Shown here in pieces: positions 25,366-32,801 of a stretch of DNA of 33,243 bases. The stretch lies in the NCBI GenBank assembly GCA_017439545.1, contig JAFSIW010000048.1, forward strand, positions 1 through 33,243, in the 5' to 3' direction. Each line of letters opens with the position of its first letter. The first letter of the stretch is position 1. The translations under genes were made by a program, and so were the position numbers. Under the pieces are notes generated by a model. That model worked only from the letters and a program-made list of their open reading frames with translations, was not told the origin of the DNA and searched no databases. The stretch is from Clostridia bacterium (GTDB lineage: Bacteria > Bacillota > Clostridia > Oscillospirales > Acutalibacteraceae).

Positions 25366-26100
25366 CTAAATGCCTCCAAAACGGCGTTGTCTGCCGGAAT
25401 ACCATCCGATCGCCTCGTCTAAATCCTTGGAAGTAAAGTCGGGCCAGAGGGTATCACAAAAATAAATCTCGCTGTATGCCGCCTGCCACAGCAAAAAATT
25501 GGAAATACGATGCTCGCCGCCCGGGCGGATGAACAGATCCACATCACCGCAGGTGTCGGCGTACAAATGCTCCGAAACGGTTTGCTCGGTAATGGCTTCA
25601 GGCGCAAGGCCTTCCTCCTTTGCCTTTGCGGCGATCTTACGAAAAGCGTGAACCAACTCGTCCCGTCCGCCGTAATTGATGGCAAGATTCACCGTGAGTC
25701 CCGTAAAGTGGGCAGAGGAATCCTCGGCGTGCTTCATCAACTGCCGAAGTTCCTCGCTCAAGGGTGCGGGATCTCCCACAAAGCGGATGCGGATCTGCTC
25801 CTTTTGAAACTGATCGGCTTGCTTTAGGTAGTCGCCGAACAGTTTCATCAAGGTGTCCACTTCTTCTTTCGGACGCTTCCAATTTTCGGTAGAAAAGGCG
25901 TAAAAGGTCATGGTCTCTACCCCAATGGAATTGGCGTAGCGACAAATATTTTCAAACACCTTGGCGCCGGCTTTATGCCCTGCGGTGCGGGGCAGTCCCC
26001 GCCCCGTAGCCCACCGGCCGTTCCCGTCCATCACCACGGCGATGTGGCGGGGCAATACGGCAAGAGCAGGCGCCGTTGTTTTTTTGCGAAACCAACCCAT
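25366..26100 (-). CDS. uppS: undecaprenyl diphosphate synthase UppS
   Basis: A 244-residue cis-prenyltransferase that extends farnesyl diphosphate with IPP to the C55 carrier lipid used for peptidoglycan. Seen: HIAVVMDGNGRWA with the catalytic Asp, TFYAFSTENWKRP, NLAINYGGRDE, and IRPGGEHRISNFLLWQ ending YFCDTLWPDF. The usual RTSGE is RPGGE here, a mild variation. The ATG overlaps the frr TAA stop by one base (TAATG), so translation is coupled. Confidence 0.95.
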   Translation of the reverse strand: MGWFRKKTTAPALAVLPRHIAVVMDGNGRWATGRGLPRTAGHKAGAKVFENICRYANSIGVETMTFYAFSTENWKRPKEEVDTLMKLFGDYLKQADQFQKEQIRIRFVGDPAPLSEELRQLMKHAEDSSAHFTGLTVNLAINYGGRDELVHAFRKIAAKAKEEGLAPEAITEQTVSEHLYADTCGDVDLFIRPGGEHRISNFLLWQAAYSEIYFCDTLWPDFTSKDLDEAIGWYSGRQRRFGGI

Positions 26101-26654
26101 TAGAGTTCGGTGATCTCTTTGGACTTTGCCGCAGCGGCATCATCCGCGTTCTTGCAGAATTTATCGGTGAGCTTTTGCACGTCAGTTTCAGCTTTTTTCA
26201 GATCGTCCTCGGTCAATTCGCCGTTCTTTTTCATGGTCTTATACTTGTCAATGGCATCCCGACGGATGGAACGGATAGCTACCTTACCGTCTTCGCAAAC
26301 CTTGGCTACTTCTTTCACCAGTTCGCGACGGCGTTCTTCGGTCAGAGGGGGGAACACCAGACGGATGATGCGACCGTCATTGGAAGGATTGATGCCCAGA
26401 TCGGAAGCCTGAATGGCTTTTTCGATGGATTTCAGGGTAGAAGCATCGTAGGGTTGGATCTGCAGCATTCTTGCTTCGGGCGTAGAAATAGCCGCCATTT
26501 GGTTAATGGGAGTGGGAGTGCCGTAGTAATCTACAACAATACGATCCAGCACGGCGGCGTTGGCGCGGCCCGCACGAATGGCTTTGAATTCATTTTCCAT
26601 TGCGTTGATCGCTTTTTGCATTTTTTCTTGAGTCTTGGTATACAGTTCATCCAT
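26100..26654 (-). CDS. frr: ribosome recycling factor
   Basis: A 184-residue protein, the normal length, that splits post-termination ribosomes with EF-G. Seen: KAINAMENEFKAIRAGRANAAVLDRI, the VDYYGTPTPINQMA turn into the beta domain, RRRELVKEVAKVCEDGKVAIRSIRRDA and a charged C-terminal helix. The start follows TATAGGAGGCAACTAAC. It lies 33 bp after pyrH and overlaps uppS by one base. Confidence 0.97.
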   Translation of the reverse strand: MDELYTKTQEKMQKAINAMENEFKAIRAGRANAAVLDRIVVDYYGTPTPINQMAAISTPEARMLQIQPYDASTLKSIEKAIQASDLGINPSNDGRIIRLVFPPLTEERRRELVKEVAKVCEDGKVAIRSIRRDAIDKYKTMKKNGELTEDDLKKAETDVQKLTDKFCKNADDAAAAKSKEITEL

Positions 26655-26687
26655 GTTAGTTGCCTCCTATAAATTCAATATCAATTT

Positions 26688-27401
26688 TTATTTTACCACC
26701 GTACCAATGGGCTCGCCCATTGCGGCACGGTAAATGTTTTCGGGATCGGACAGATTAAATACCAGAACGGGCAGTTCATTGTCCTGACACATGGCGGCGG
26801 CGGTCATATCCATCACCGACAAATGATTCTCTAAAATCTGAGCATGGGTCAGCTCGCTGAACAACTTGGCATCGGGATTCTTGCGGGGATCGCTGTCATA
26901 CACACCGTCCACGTTAGTGGCTTTAAAAATGATGTCGGCATTGATTTCCGCCGCGCGAAGGGATGCGCCCGTATCGGTAGAAAAGAAGGGATTGCCGGTA
27001 CCGCAACCAAAGATGACCACTCTACCCTTTTCCAAATGACGGATGGCTTTACCACGAATGTAGGGTTCTGCCACCTTGGGCATTTCAATGGCGGTCTGCA
27101 CACGGGCGGTTACACCCAGTTGCTCTAAGCTGTCGGCCAACGCCAGACAGTTGATAACCGTTGCCAGCATACCCATATGGTCGGCACGAGTGCGATCCAT
27201 ATTGCCGCTGCTGCGGCCGCGCCAAAAGTTGCCGCCGCCGATTACAATGGCGATCTGCACCCCTTGGTCTACACATTTTTTAATGCTTTGGCACACGGTG
27301 TTAATGGTGTCAAAATCCAGACCGGACTCTTTGCCGCCGGCCAATACTTCCCCACTGAGTTTTAATAAAATCCGTTTATATTTGGGGGTTGTTTGTTCCA
27401 T
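26688..27401 (-). CDS. pyrH: UMP kinase
   Basis: A 237-residue hexameric amino-acid-kinase-family UMP kinase making UDP. Seen: [48 protein letters not shown], the [14 protein letters not shown] loop and [17 protein letters not shown]. Start preceded by AATAGGAGAGATCAAT. It is the first gene of the long leftward block; the usual rpsB-tsf pair does not lie upstream. A promoter at 27459-27487 and a hairpin in the 5' leader precede it. Confidence 0.96.
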   Translation of the reverse strand: MEQTTPKYKRILLKLSGEVLAGGKESGLDFDTINTVCQSIKKCVDQGVQIAIVIGGGNFWRGRSSGNMDRTRADHMGMLATVINCLALADSLEQLGVTARVQTAIEMPKVAEPYIRGKAIRHLEKGRVVIFGCGTGNPFFSTDTGASLRAAEINADIIFKATNVDGVYDSDPRKNPDAKLFSELTHAQILENHLSVMDMTAAAMCQDNELPVLVFNLSDPENIYRAAMGEPIGTVVK

Positions 27402-27419
27402 ATTGATCTCTCCTATTCC

Positions 27420-27446
27420 AAAAATAGACGAAACTCGCCTATTTTT
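27420..27446 (-). promoter_or_regulatory. hairpin in the pyrH leader
   Basis: AAAAATAGRCGA-type arms (27420-27431 and 27435-27446, 11 of 12 pairs plus a possible G-T) with a 3-nt loop lie between the -10 box and the pyrH ribosome binding site. On the minus strand the descending arm ends in TATTTTT. It could be a small attenuator or an mRNA-stabilising hairpin; I see no riboswitch core. Confidence 0.45.
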
Positions 27447-27458
27447 ATACTCTCTCCT

Positions 27459-27487
27459 ATTCTACCTTATTTTTGGTCAATTGTAAA
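27459..27487 (-). promoter_or_regulatory. promoter of the pyrH block
   Basis: On the minus strand TTTACA (27482-27487), 17 bp, TAGAAT (27459-27464). Transcription would start about 50 nt before the pyrH start codon. Confidence 0.65.
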
Positions 27488-27589
27488 GCATAAAATCGCA
27501 AAATCGGTTGATAATTATTTTACAAGAAGCAAAATCCTTGCTTCCCCGTAAAACAAAGTAAAAAAGAAAAGAAAACAGGTGAAAATACT

Positions 27590-27736
27590 ATGAAAAAGAA
27601 ACGTGCGATCCCCCCGGATCGGCCTTGCGAAGCCATTGTGACCCCCGTGGCTTACGACCCTAAAAGCGGAATGACCATTCCCGGAGAGGAAAACGTAAAA
27701 CGAGCCAAGGACTATGTAGACGAAAACAAAAAATAA
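27590..27736 (+). CDS. small basic protein of unknown function (48 residues)
   Basis: ATG at 27590 is preceded by CAGGTGAAAATACT, a good ribosome binding site. The product begins MKKKRAIPPDRPCEAIV, contains a single Cys and the stretch YDPKSGMTIPGEENVKRAKDYV, and ends in a charged tail; there is no signal peptide or membrane segment. I recognise no family. It is followed after 12 bp by a second small gene with its own AGGAGG, and the pair ends in an intrinsic terminator. That arrangement is the main support that it is real. No convincing promoter was seen in front of it. Confidence 0.6.
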   Translation: MKKKRAIPPDRPCEAIVTPVAYDPKSGMTIPGEENVKRAKDYVDENKK

Positions 27737-27748
27737 GGAGGATCCTCT

Positions 27749-27913
27749 GTGAACGACCAACCCCAAAAACCACCCTTTGCTCCTGCTGACGGCATCTGCC
27801 GCAATGACCGCAAGGTGCAGACCACCTGCACCACCGCCTGCAAGCTGACGCAAAAGGTCAAAGGCAAACACCACCCTGCATCAGCCGAGCGTAAGCCACC
27901 GGAATTTCAATAA
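27749..27913 (+). CDS. small Cys-containing protein of unknown function (54 residues)
   Basis: The start is GTG at 27749-27751, with AAGGAGG 7 bases upstream; the frame runs to TAA at 27911-27913. The protein is Pro-rich at the start (NDQPQKPPFAPADG), then has CRNDRKVQTTCTTACKL with three Cys, and a basic tail ending RKPPEFQ. No signal or membrane segment is present. The Cys spacing hints at metal binding or a disulfide, but that is inference. A perfect 12-bp terminator begins 3 bases after the stop. The last 56 bases overlap an opposing small membrane ORF. Confidence 0.58.
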   Translation: MNDQPQKPPFAPADGICRNDRKVQTTCTTACKLTQKVKGKHHPASAERKPPEFQ

Positions 27914-28067
27914 TGCCAAGAGCCATCGACTCACCGAAGCCGATGGCTCTTGTGTTTTTCTCAGCAACCGCCATTCCCCACAGACAAGCAACTACCGCCA
28001 ACAGCACGATAGCCGCTCCCCAAAAGCCGTATCGAAAATCCTGCCAGGACCACTTAGGATCTTTCAT
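27858..28067 (-). CDS. possible small single-pass membrane protein (69 residues)
   Basis: ATG at 28065-28067 is preceded on the minus strand by GAGGTGAGGGA, a plausible ribosome binding site. The product begins MKDPKWSWQDFRYGFWG, has one clear transmembrane helix (about 17-35, AAIVLLAVVACLWGMAVA), then EKNTRAIGFGESMALG. It overlaps the end of the plus-strand small gene, and its coding region spans that gene's terminator hairpin. Either the two genes are genuinely convergent and overlapping or one is spurious. No family recognised. Confidence 0.45.
   Translation of the reverse strand: MKDPKWSWQDFRYGFWGAAIVLLAVVACLWGMAVAEKNTRAIGFGESMALGIIEIPVAYARLMQGGVCL
27917..27959 (+). terminator. terminator of the two small genes
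   Basis: CAAGAGCCATCG (27917-27928) and its exact complement (27941-27952) form a 12-bp stem with a 12-nt loop, followed by TGTTTTT. It starts 3 bases after the stop at 27913. Confidence 0.78.
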
Positions 28068-28123
28068 TCCCTCACCTCATCATTATATTGGAATTTTCTT
28101 TGCAATTTATTCCCTTGTCGCTA

Positions 28124-28152
28124 TTGTTTTTGCATCGGGGCTATGGTATAAT
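28124..28152 (+). promoter_or_regulatory. promoter of the corrinoid-activator-like gene and downstream genes
   Basis: TTGTTT (28124-28129), 17 bp, TATAAT (28147-28152) with TG at the extended -10 position, 31 bp before the start codon. Confidence 0.7.
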
Positions 28153-28182
28153 GAATTGATTATGACATTGGGAGGCGATCAT

Positions 28183-29688
28183 ATGGCCAGCATCACCCTA
28201 ACAGGTACTTCTCCCCCTGTGGTACTCCACCATCGGATGGGAGAAACGGTGCACGAGACCTTGTCTCGCTACGGTATTTACCACGCCGCTCCCTGCGGAG
28301 GGCAAGGTCTTTGCAAGCATTGCAAGGTGATCATACAAGGCGACGTAACTCCTCCCGCCCGACAGGAATACGAATATCTCAACGACGATGAATTGCTGGC
28401 GGGGGTGCGGTTTTGCTGTATGGCCATTCCCACGGGGGATTGTCAGGTTACTCTGCCCTCTGATCGGTTAACACGGCAGGAGCCCATTGCCACGCAAAAC
28501 GCTTTACCCACTGAAGGAAAACAAGGTTACGCGTTGGGCATTGACATTGGCACCACCACACTGGCGGTATATTTGTACTCCCGCAAAAACGGCGTGCAAA
28601 TGGCAGTTGCTTCCGCCCAGAATCGCCAATCGGCATTGGGAGACGACGTGATCAGCCGCATTGGCGCGGTCACCACCCTCCACGCCTTACCCCGCTTACA
28701 GCAAAGCGTTTGCCAACAACTGACAGAGCTCATTCATTCGGTTTGCCGCAAGGCAAATATTGCCGCAGAGGAGATTTGCACCTGCTCGGTAGCCGCCAAC
28801 ACCACAATGCTGCATCTGCTGACAGGGTTGGACCCCACCTCCATCGGGGTCGCTCCTTTTACCCCCCTTTCTCTGTTCGGCACCATGTATCGGGGAGAAC
28901 AGTTGAATCTGCCTCTTTGGTGTGAGGTTTATCTGATACCGTGCCTCTCGGCCTACGTGGGGGGCGACATTACGGCAGGCATTGTGGCTTGCGGCATGGA
29001 TGAAACCGACGATACCCGTTTGCTTATTGACGTGGGCACCAACGGTGAAATGGCGCTGTGCCACCAAGGTCACATCTACTGTCTTGCTACCGCCGCGGGC
29101 CCCGCCTTTGAAGGAGCGCACATTCACTGCGGAGTAGGCGGCATACCGGGAGCGATCTGTCGGATGGATGAACAAGGTTTCCAAACGGTAGACGATGCTC
29201 CGCCCACAGGCATTTGCGGCTCGGGCCTTTTGGACGCCGTTGCCCTGATGCTGCGGCAGGAGGTGCTGGACGAAACAGGGTATTTGGAAGAGGATTACCC
29301 CTTGATAGAAGGAACGCCACTCGTCCTCACTCCCAAGGATATTCGGGAGATCCAATTGGCAAAATCTGCGATCTGCTCCGGTGTGCTGCGGTTGTGCGAG
29401 CTGGCAGGCATCACGCCACAGCAGGTATCGCAGGTGTATTTTGCAGGAGGATTCGGTTCTCACATCAATCCTCACAGCGCCGCTGCCATCGGGCTGATCC
29501 CCAAGGAGTTGGCGCAAAAATGTGTGGCCGTAGGCAACACCGCAGGATTGGGTGCATCCAAAGCCTCTCTTTCAGAGGGTTTCCGCTTGCGGTTGGATGA
29601 GTTGAGTGATCGGGTCACCTATTTTGAATTATCGGGTGATGCCCGTTTTAATGAATTATTTATGGAAAATATGCTTTTTGAAGGGTAG
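28183..29688 (+). CDS. 2Fe-2S/ASKHA protein related to corrinoid-protein reductive activators
   Basis: A 501-residue protein. Residues about 1-95 form a plant-type ferredoxin domain with ligands Cys38, Cys44 and Cys47 (APCGGQGLCKHCKV) and Cys78 or Cys79. From about 115 an ASKHA ATPase domain follows: GIDIGTTTLAVYL, SVAANTTMLHLLTG, LLIDVGTNGEMAL, GPAFEGAHI, CGSGLLDAV and YFAGGFGSHI. In the RACo family such proteins use ATP to drive reduction of Co(II) corrinoids in methyltransferase systems. No corrinoid protein or methyltransferase lies in this window, so its partner is unknown. The start is set by GGGAGGCGATCAT; the frame is open further upstream through the promoter and terminator, which is not coding. 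Probably the first gene of a four-gene transcript. Confidence 0.87.
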   Translation: MASITLTGTSPPVVLHHRMGETVHETLSRYGIYHAAPCGGQGLCKHCKVIIQGDVTPPARQEYEYLNDDELLAGVRFCCMAIPTGDCQVTLPSDRLTRQEPIATQNALPTEGKQGYALGIDIGTTTLAVYLYSRKNGVQMAVASAQNRQSALGDDVISRIGAVTTLHALPRLQQSVCQQLTELIHSVCRKANIAAEEICTCSVAANTTMLHLLTGLDPTSIGVAPFTPLSLFGTMYRGEQLNLPLWCEVYLIPCLSAYVGGDITAGIVACGMDETDDTRLLIDVGTNGEMALCHQGHIYCLATAAGPAFEGAHIHCGVGGIPGAICRMDEQGFQTVDDAPPTGICGSGLLDAVALMLRQEVLDETGYLEEDYPLIEGTPLVLTPKDIREIQLAKSAICSGVLRLCELAGITPQQVSQVYFAGGFGSHINPHSAAAIGLIPKELAQKCVAVGNTAGLGASKASLSEGFRLRLDELSDRVTYFELSGDARFNELFMENMLFEG

Positions 29689-29695
29689 GAACAAT

Positions 29696-30682
29696 ATGAG
29701 TACAATGCTGGAACAAAATGCCGCAGGCGGTAGTGTGGTCGGCTTTATGCTGATCAAGACCTGTGATAAAAAAGTGTCCTCTAAAAAATTGCCGTATCTG
29801 GATATGGTACTGAGTGACAAGGGCGGTGAGATCTCCGCCAAGTTGTGGGATTATTCTCCCGAGCGCCACGGAGAATTCGGTGCGGGTGACATCATCAAGG
29901 TCAAAGGCACCGTTGATTTGTGGAACGGCTCGCCTCAACTGCGCATTGAGCGCATTCGTTCCAAAATGTCTACCGACGACGTTACGATGGAAGATCTGAT
30001 CGCCGGCACACCCCTTGCGCCTGCCGATATGCTCACGATCATCCACCAAACCATTGATAAGTTTGAAAACAAGGAACTTTCCCGTCTGGTCAGCTTTTTA
30101 TTGGAGCAGGCAGGAGACGGCTTCCTCACCAATTCCGCCGCCGTGCGGATGCACCATACCATGCGGGGTGGGTTGATCTATCACACCTTTTCTATGATGA
30201 ACGCCGCCGCCGCGCTGTGCGACGTGTATCCCTTCCTGAATCGGGATCTGGTATTGGGCGGTATCATTGTGCACGATTTGGGTAAGCTGAAGGAAATCAA
30301 CTATGCCGCCACGGGTCTGGCGGTGGAATACACCCCCAAGGGGAATATGACCGGTCACTTGGTGGGGGGCGCCATTGACATTGCGCTGGCCGCCAAGGAG
30401 TTGAACATCACCGACGAGTGTGTAACGCTGTTGCAACACATTGTGCTGTCCCACCACGGTGTGCCCGAATTCGGCAGTCCCATCGCTCCCATGTTCCCCG
30501 AAGCGCAAGTGGTTGCTACCATTGACAAGCTGGATGCTGAACTGTTTGAAATGACCTCTGCTATGAGCGGTGTTGCGGTGGGTACCACCACGTCAAAGGT
30601 TTGGGGGCTGGACCGTAAATTATACCGTCACAGCGAAGATACCGCCTATCGGCTGTCGGCAGAGGAGGAACAAGGCAAATGA
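29696..30682 (+). CDS. YhaM-type 3'-5' exoribonuclease (OB fold + HD domain)
   Basis: A 328-residue cytoplasmic protein, close to the usual YhaM length of about 314. Residues about 10-95 form an OB-type nucleic-acid-binding domain (FMLIKTCDKK, LPYLDMVLSDKGGEISAKLWD). The HD metal domain spans about 150-290, with HHTMRGGLIYHTFSM, the HD pair at about 193-194 (IVHDLGKLKE) and HIVLSHHG. YhaM trims RNA and possibly single-stranded DNA from the 3' end. The start follows TAGGAACAAT, 7 bp after the upstream gene; the TGA stop overlaps the murT ATG (ATGA). Confidence 0.88.
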   Translation: MSTMLEQNAAGGSVVGFMLIKTCDKKVSSKKLPYLDMVLSDKGGEISAKLWDYSPERHGEFGAGDIIKVKGTVDLWNGSPQLRIERIRSKMSTDDVTMEDLIAGTPLAPADMLTIIHQTIDKFENKELSRLVSFLLEQAGDGFLTNSAAVRMHHTMRGGLIYHTFSMMNAAAALCDVYPFLNRDLVLGGIIVHDLGKLKEINYAATGLAVEYTPKGNMTGHLVGGAIDIALAAKELNITDECVTLLQHIVLSHHGVPEFGSPIAPMFPEAQVVATIDKLDAELFEMTSAMSGVAVGTTTSKVWGLDRKLYRHSEDTAYRLSAEEEQGK

Positions 30683-32055
30683 TGACCCTCCGTTTTTACA
30701 TTGCTCTGTGGGCGGCAAAATGCGCCATTCTTGCCCTACGGCTATTGCGGCGTAACGCCACCCACTATCCCGGGGTGATTGCTCTGAAACTCTGCCCCGA
30801 TTTTCTCAAACTGCTGAAAAAGCCGCAAACCATCATCGGGGTGACCGGCACCAACGGTAAAACCACCGTTGCCAATCTGGTGACCGATATTCTCACCGAC
30901 CAAGGACACAAGGTACTGTCCAATCGGCTGGGCGGCAATATTTTAGGGGGTATTACCACCGTGCTGTTACGAGGTGTGGGCGTGTTCGGCGGTTGCAAAT
31001 ATCCCATGGCGGTGCTGGAGATGGACGAGCGTTCCTCTCGTTTGGTGTTCCCCCACGTACAGCCCGACTATTTGCTGTGCACCAACCTATTTCGGGATTC
31101 CTTTAAGCGAAACGCCCATTCGGAATACATCCAATCCATCCTTAAGAAAGGCATTCCCGCCAAATCTCAATTGCTTCTCAATGCCGACGATCTGATCGCC
31201 TGCGGCATTCGTACCGATAACGACTGCTCTTACTTTGGTGTAGCCCGCCTACCCAATGAAGAAGCAGGAGCGGAAAATATTATTCGTGACGTGTCTGCCT
31301 GCCCGCAATGCGGGCATCCTCTCACCTACGACTTTTGCCGCTACAACCACGTAGGACAGGTGCATTGCGATCATTGCGGACTGCGTTCTCCCCACGCCGC
31401 CGTGCAAGCGGTTTGGGCAAGTGATGGCGTATTGCAAGTAAGAATCGAAGATACCGTACATTCCTTCCCCTTGACCGGCGACAACATTACCGATATTTAC
31501 AACACCACCGCCGCCATTGCCCTGCTGACCAAGCTGGGTCTGACGGTGGAGCAGATTGCCGATTCTCTTACCCGTTGCGGCATTGTGAAAAGCCGTTTTG
31601 ACTGTGTAAAAGTAGGCGACAAGCAGGTAATTATGAACCTTGCCAAGGGGCAAAATCCCATTGCCTGCTCACGGGTATTTGATTATATCCGCAAGACCCC
31701 CGGCAAAAAGGCGGTACTGATTTTGGTGGACGATGCAGGGGATGCCGCCACCACCTCGGAGAATATCGCCTGGATCCATGAAGCGGATTTTGAATTTTTG
31801 AATCAAGACGATATTGTGCAGATCGTAGCAGGTGGGGTACGCTGTCAGGATTATCGGGTACGGCTGTTGCTGGCGGGCGTACCTGCTGAGAAGATCGGCA
31901 CTTACCCCAAAGAGATTCCCGCCGCTGATCTGGTGGATTTTGAAGCGGCAGACACCATCTTTATTTTGTACGACGTATACACCATTCATCTGGCAAACGG
32001 CGCAAAGCAACGGCTATTGAGCCGTATGGAAGGAGGTCAGTCCAATGACCGTTGA
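30679..32055 (+). CDS. murT: MurT-like lipid II isoglutaminyl synthase ligase subunit
   Basis: A 458-residue Mur-ligase-like protein. Seen: an N-terminal hydrophobic segment, P-loop VTGTNGKTT (Lys61), EMDERS, LLLNADD, a four-Cys zinc ribbon typical for MurT (Cys208, Cys211, Cys230, Cys233), YNTTAAIALLTKLG and a C-terminal DUF1727 region (about 300-440). MurT with GatD amidates glutamate of lipid II. Divergences: where studied MurT proteins read roughly AKNP.G this one has LAKGQNPIACS, and the ADG.D.SW.WD stretch appears as AATTSENIAWIHEAD, so activity is less certain. GGAGGAA precedes the start; gatD overlaps by 11 bases. Confidence 0.85.
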   Translation: MMTLRFYIALWAAKCAILALRLLRRNATHYPGVIALKLCPDFLKLLKKPQTIIGVTGTNGKTTVANLVTDILTDQGHKVLSNRLGGNILGGITTVLLRGVGVFGGCKYPMAVLEMDERSSRLVFPHVQPDYLLCTNLFRDSFKRNAHSEYIQSILKKGIPAKSQLLLNADDLIACGIRTDNDCSYFGVARLPNEEAGAENIIRDVSACPQCGHPLTYDFCRYNHVGQVHCDHCGLRSPHAAVQAVWASDGVLQVRIEDTVHSFPLTGDNITDIYNTTAAIALLTKLGLTVEQIADSLTRCGIVKSRFDCVKVGDKQVIMNLAKGQNPIACSRVFDYIRKTPGKKAVLILVDDAGDAATTSENIAWIHEADFEFLNQDDIVQIVAGGVRCQDYRVRLLLAGVPAEKIGTYPKEIPAADLVDFEAADTIFILYDVYTIHLANGAKQRLLSRMEGGQSNDR

Positions 32056-32746
32056 GATTCTGTATCCCGAACTGGGCAATCTGTTTGGTGACACGGGCAA
32101 CGTGCGGTTTTTAAAGGCCTGTCTGCCCGAAGCGGAATTTGTAGAAACCGCGCTGACCGACACGCCCGCTTTTGCAAGCAGGGCTGTGGATCTGATCTAT
32201 ATGGGACCGATGAGCGAATCGGCGCAAATCAAGGTGATTGCCGCCTTGACCCCCTACAAGCAACGGTTGCAGGAGTTGACCGAGCAAGACCTGCCTATGC
32301 TGTTCATCGGCAACGCCTGCGAGGTGCTGTGCAACGGCATTGAAACCCCCAACGGATTTGTAGAAGCGCTCGGTATTCTCCCCTACACCGCCAAGCAAGA
32401 AATGATCAAGCGGTACAACGGCTTGACCATGGGTACCTTTGAAGGGATGACGGTGCTGGGATTTCGCAGTCAATTTACCTTTGGCTACGGCGACAACAGC
32501 CAACACGGCTTTTTGACGGTGGTGCGAGGAGCAGGACTGAATCCCCAAGCGGAGAAGGAGGGTTTTCGGGTACACAATCTGATCGCCACCTACCTGTTGG
32601 GTCCCGTTCTGGTGGTCAATCCCGCCTTTACCCATTGGCTGCTTGGTGTGATGGGCTGTGACCGTCCTCTGCCCTTTGAGGAAGACCTGCAAAAAGCCTA
32701 TGAGATTCGTTTAAAAGAGTTTGAAGACCCCAAGGTAAAGTTTTAA
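32045..32746 (+). CDS. gatD: GatD-like amidotransferase subunit with altered active site
   Basis: A 233-residue protein aligned by eye to GatD over its whole length: GNLFGDTGN at the N terminus (GatD LNLYSDIGN), LIYMGPMSESAQ, ETPNGFVEALGIL, FTFGYGDN and LIATYLLGPVL. GatD normally provides glutaminase activity with a nucleophile Cys in ICGG and a His in TYLHGP. Here ICGG reads IGNA (Gly89 at the Cys position, a Cys only at 92) and TYLHGP reads TYLLGP (Leu185 at the His position). The fold and the partner gene are kept, the catalytic pair is not. Start preceded by GAAGGAGGTCAGTCCA, overlapping the end of murT. Context says it works with MurT, but it may not release ammonia from glutamine. Confidence 0.82.
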   Translation: MTVEILYPELGNLFGDTGNVRFLKACLPEAEFVETALTDTPAFASRAVDLIYMGPMSESAQIKVIAALTPYKQRLQELTEQDLPMLFIGNACEVLCNGIETPNGFVEALGILPYTAKQEMIKRYNGLTMGTFEGMTVLGFRSQFTFGYGDNSQHGFLTVVRGAGLNPQAEKEGFRVHNLIATYLLGPVLVVNPAFTHWLLGVMGCDRPLPFEEDLQKAYEIRLKEFEDPKVKF

Positions 32747-32763
32747 TCGGCAAACAAAAGGGA

Positions 32764-32797
32764 AACGGCACTGTGTAAACACAGTGCCGTTGTTTGT
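32764..32797. terminator. bidirectional terminator after gatD
   Basis: AACGGCACTGTG (32764-32775) and its complement (32780-32791) form a 12-bp stem with loop TAAA, T-rich on both flanks (GTTTGTATTGTT on plus, TTTCCCTTTTG on minus). It separates the convergent gatD and the partial gene at the right edge. Confidence 0.82.
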
Positions 32798-32801
32798 ATT
32801 G

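Noticed and set aside
27402-27487. Riboswitch or T-box in the pyrH leader
   Set aside because: The leader is only about 50 nt and contains a single simple hairpin with no recognisable aptamer or specifier loop.
27515-27874. 119-codon minus-strand open frame over the two small genes
   Set aside because: No ribosome binding site, low-complexity Phe-rich translation, and it opposes two frames with good ribosome binding sites and a terminator.
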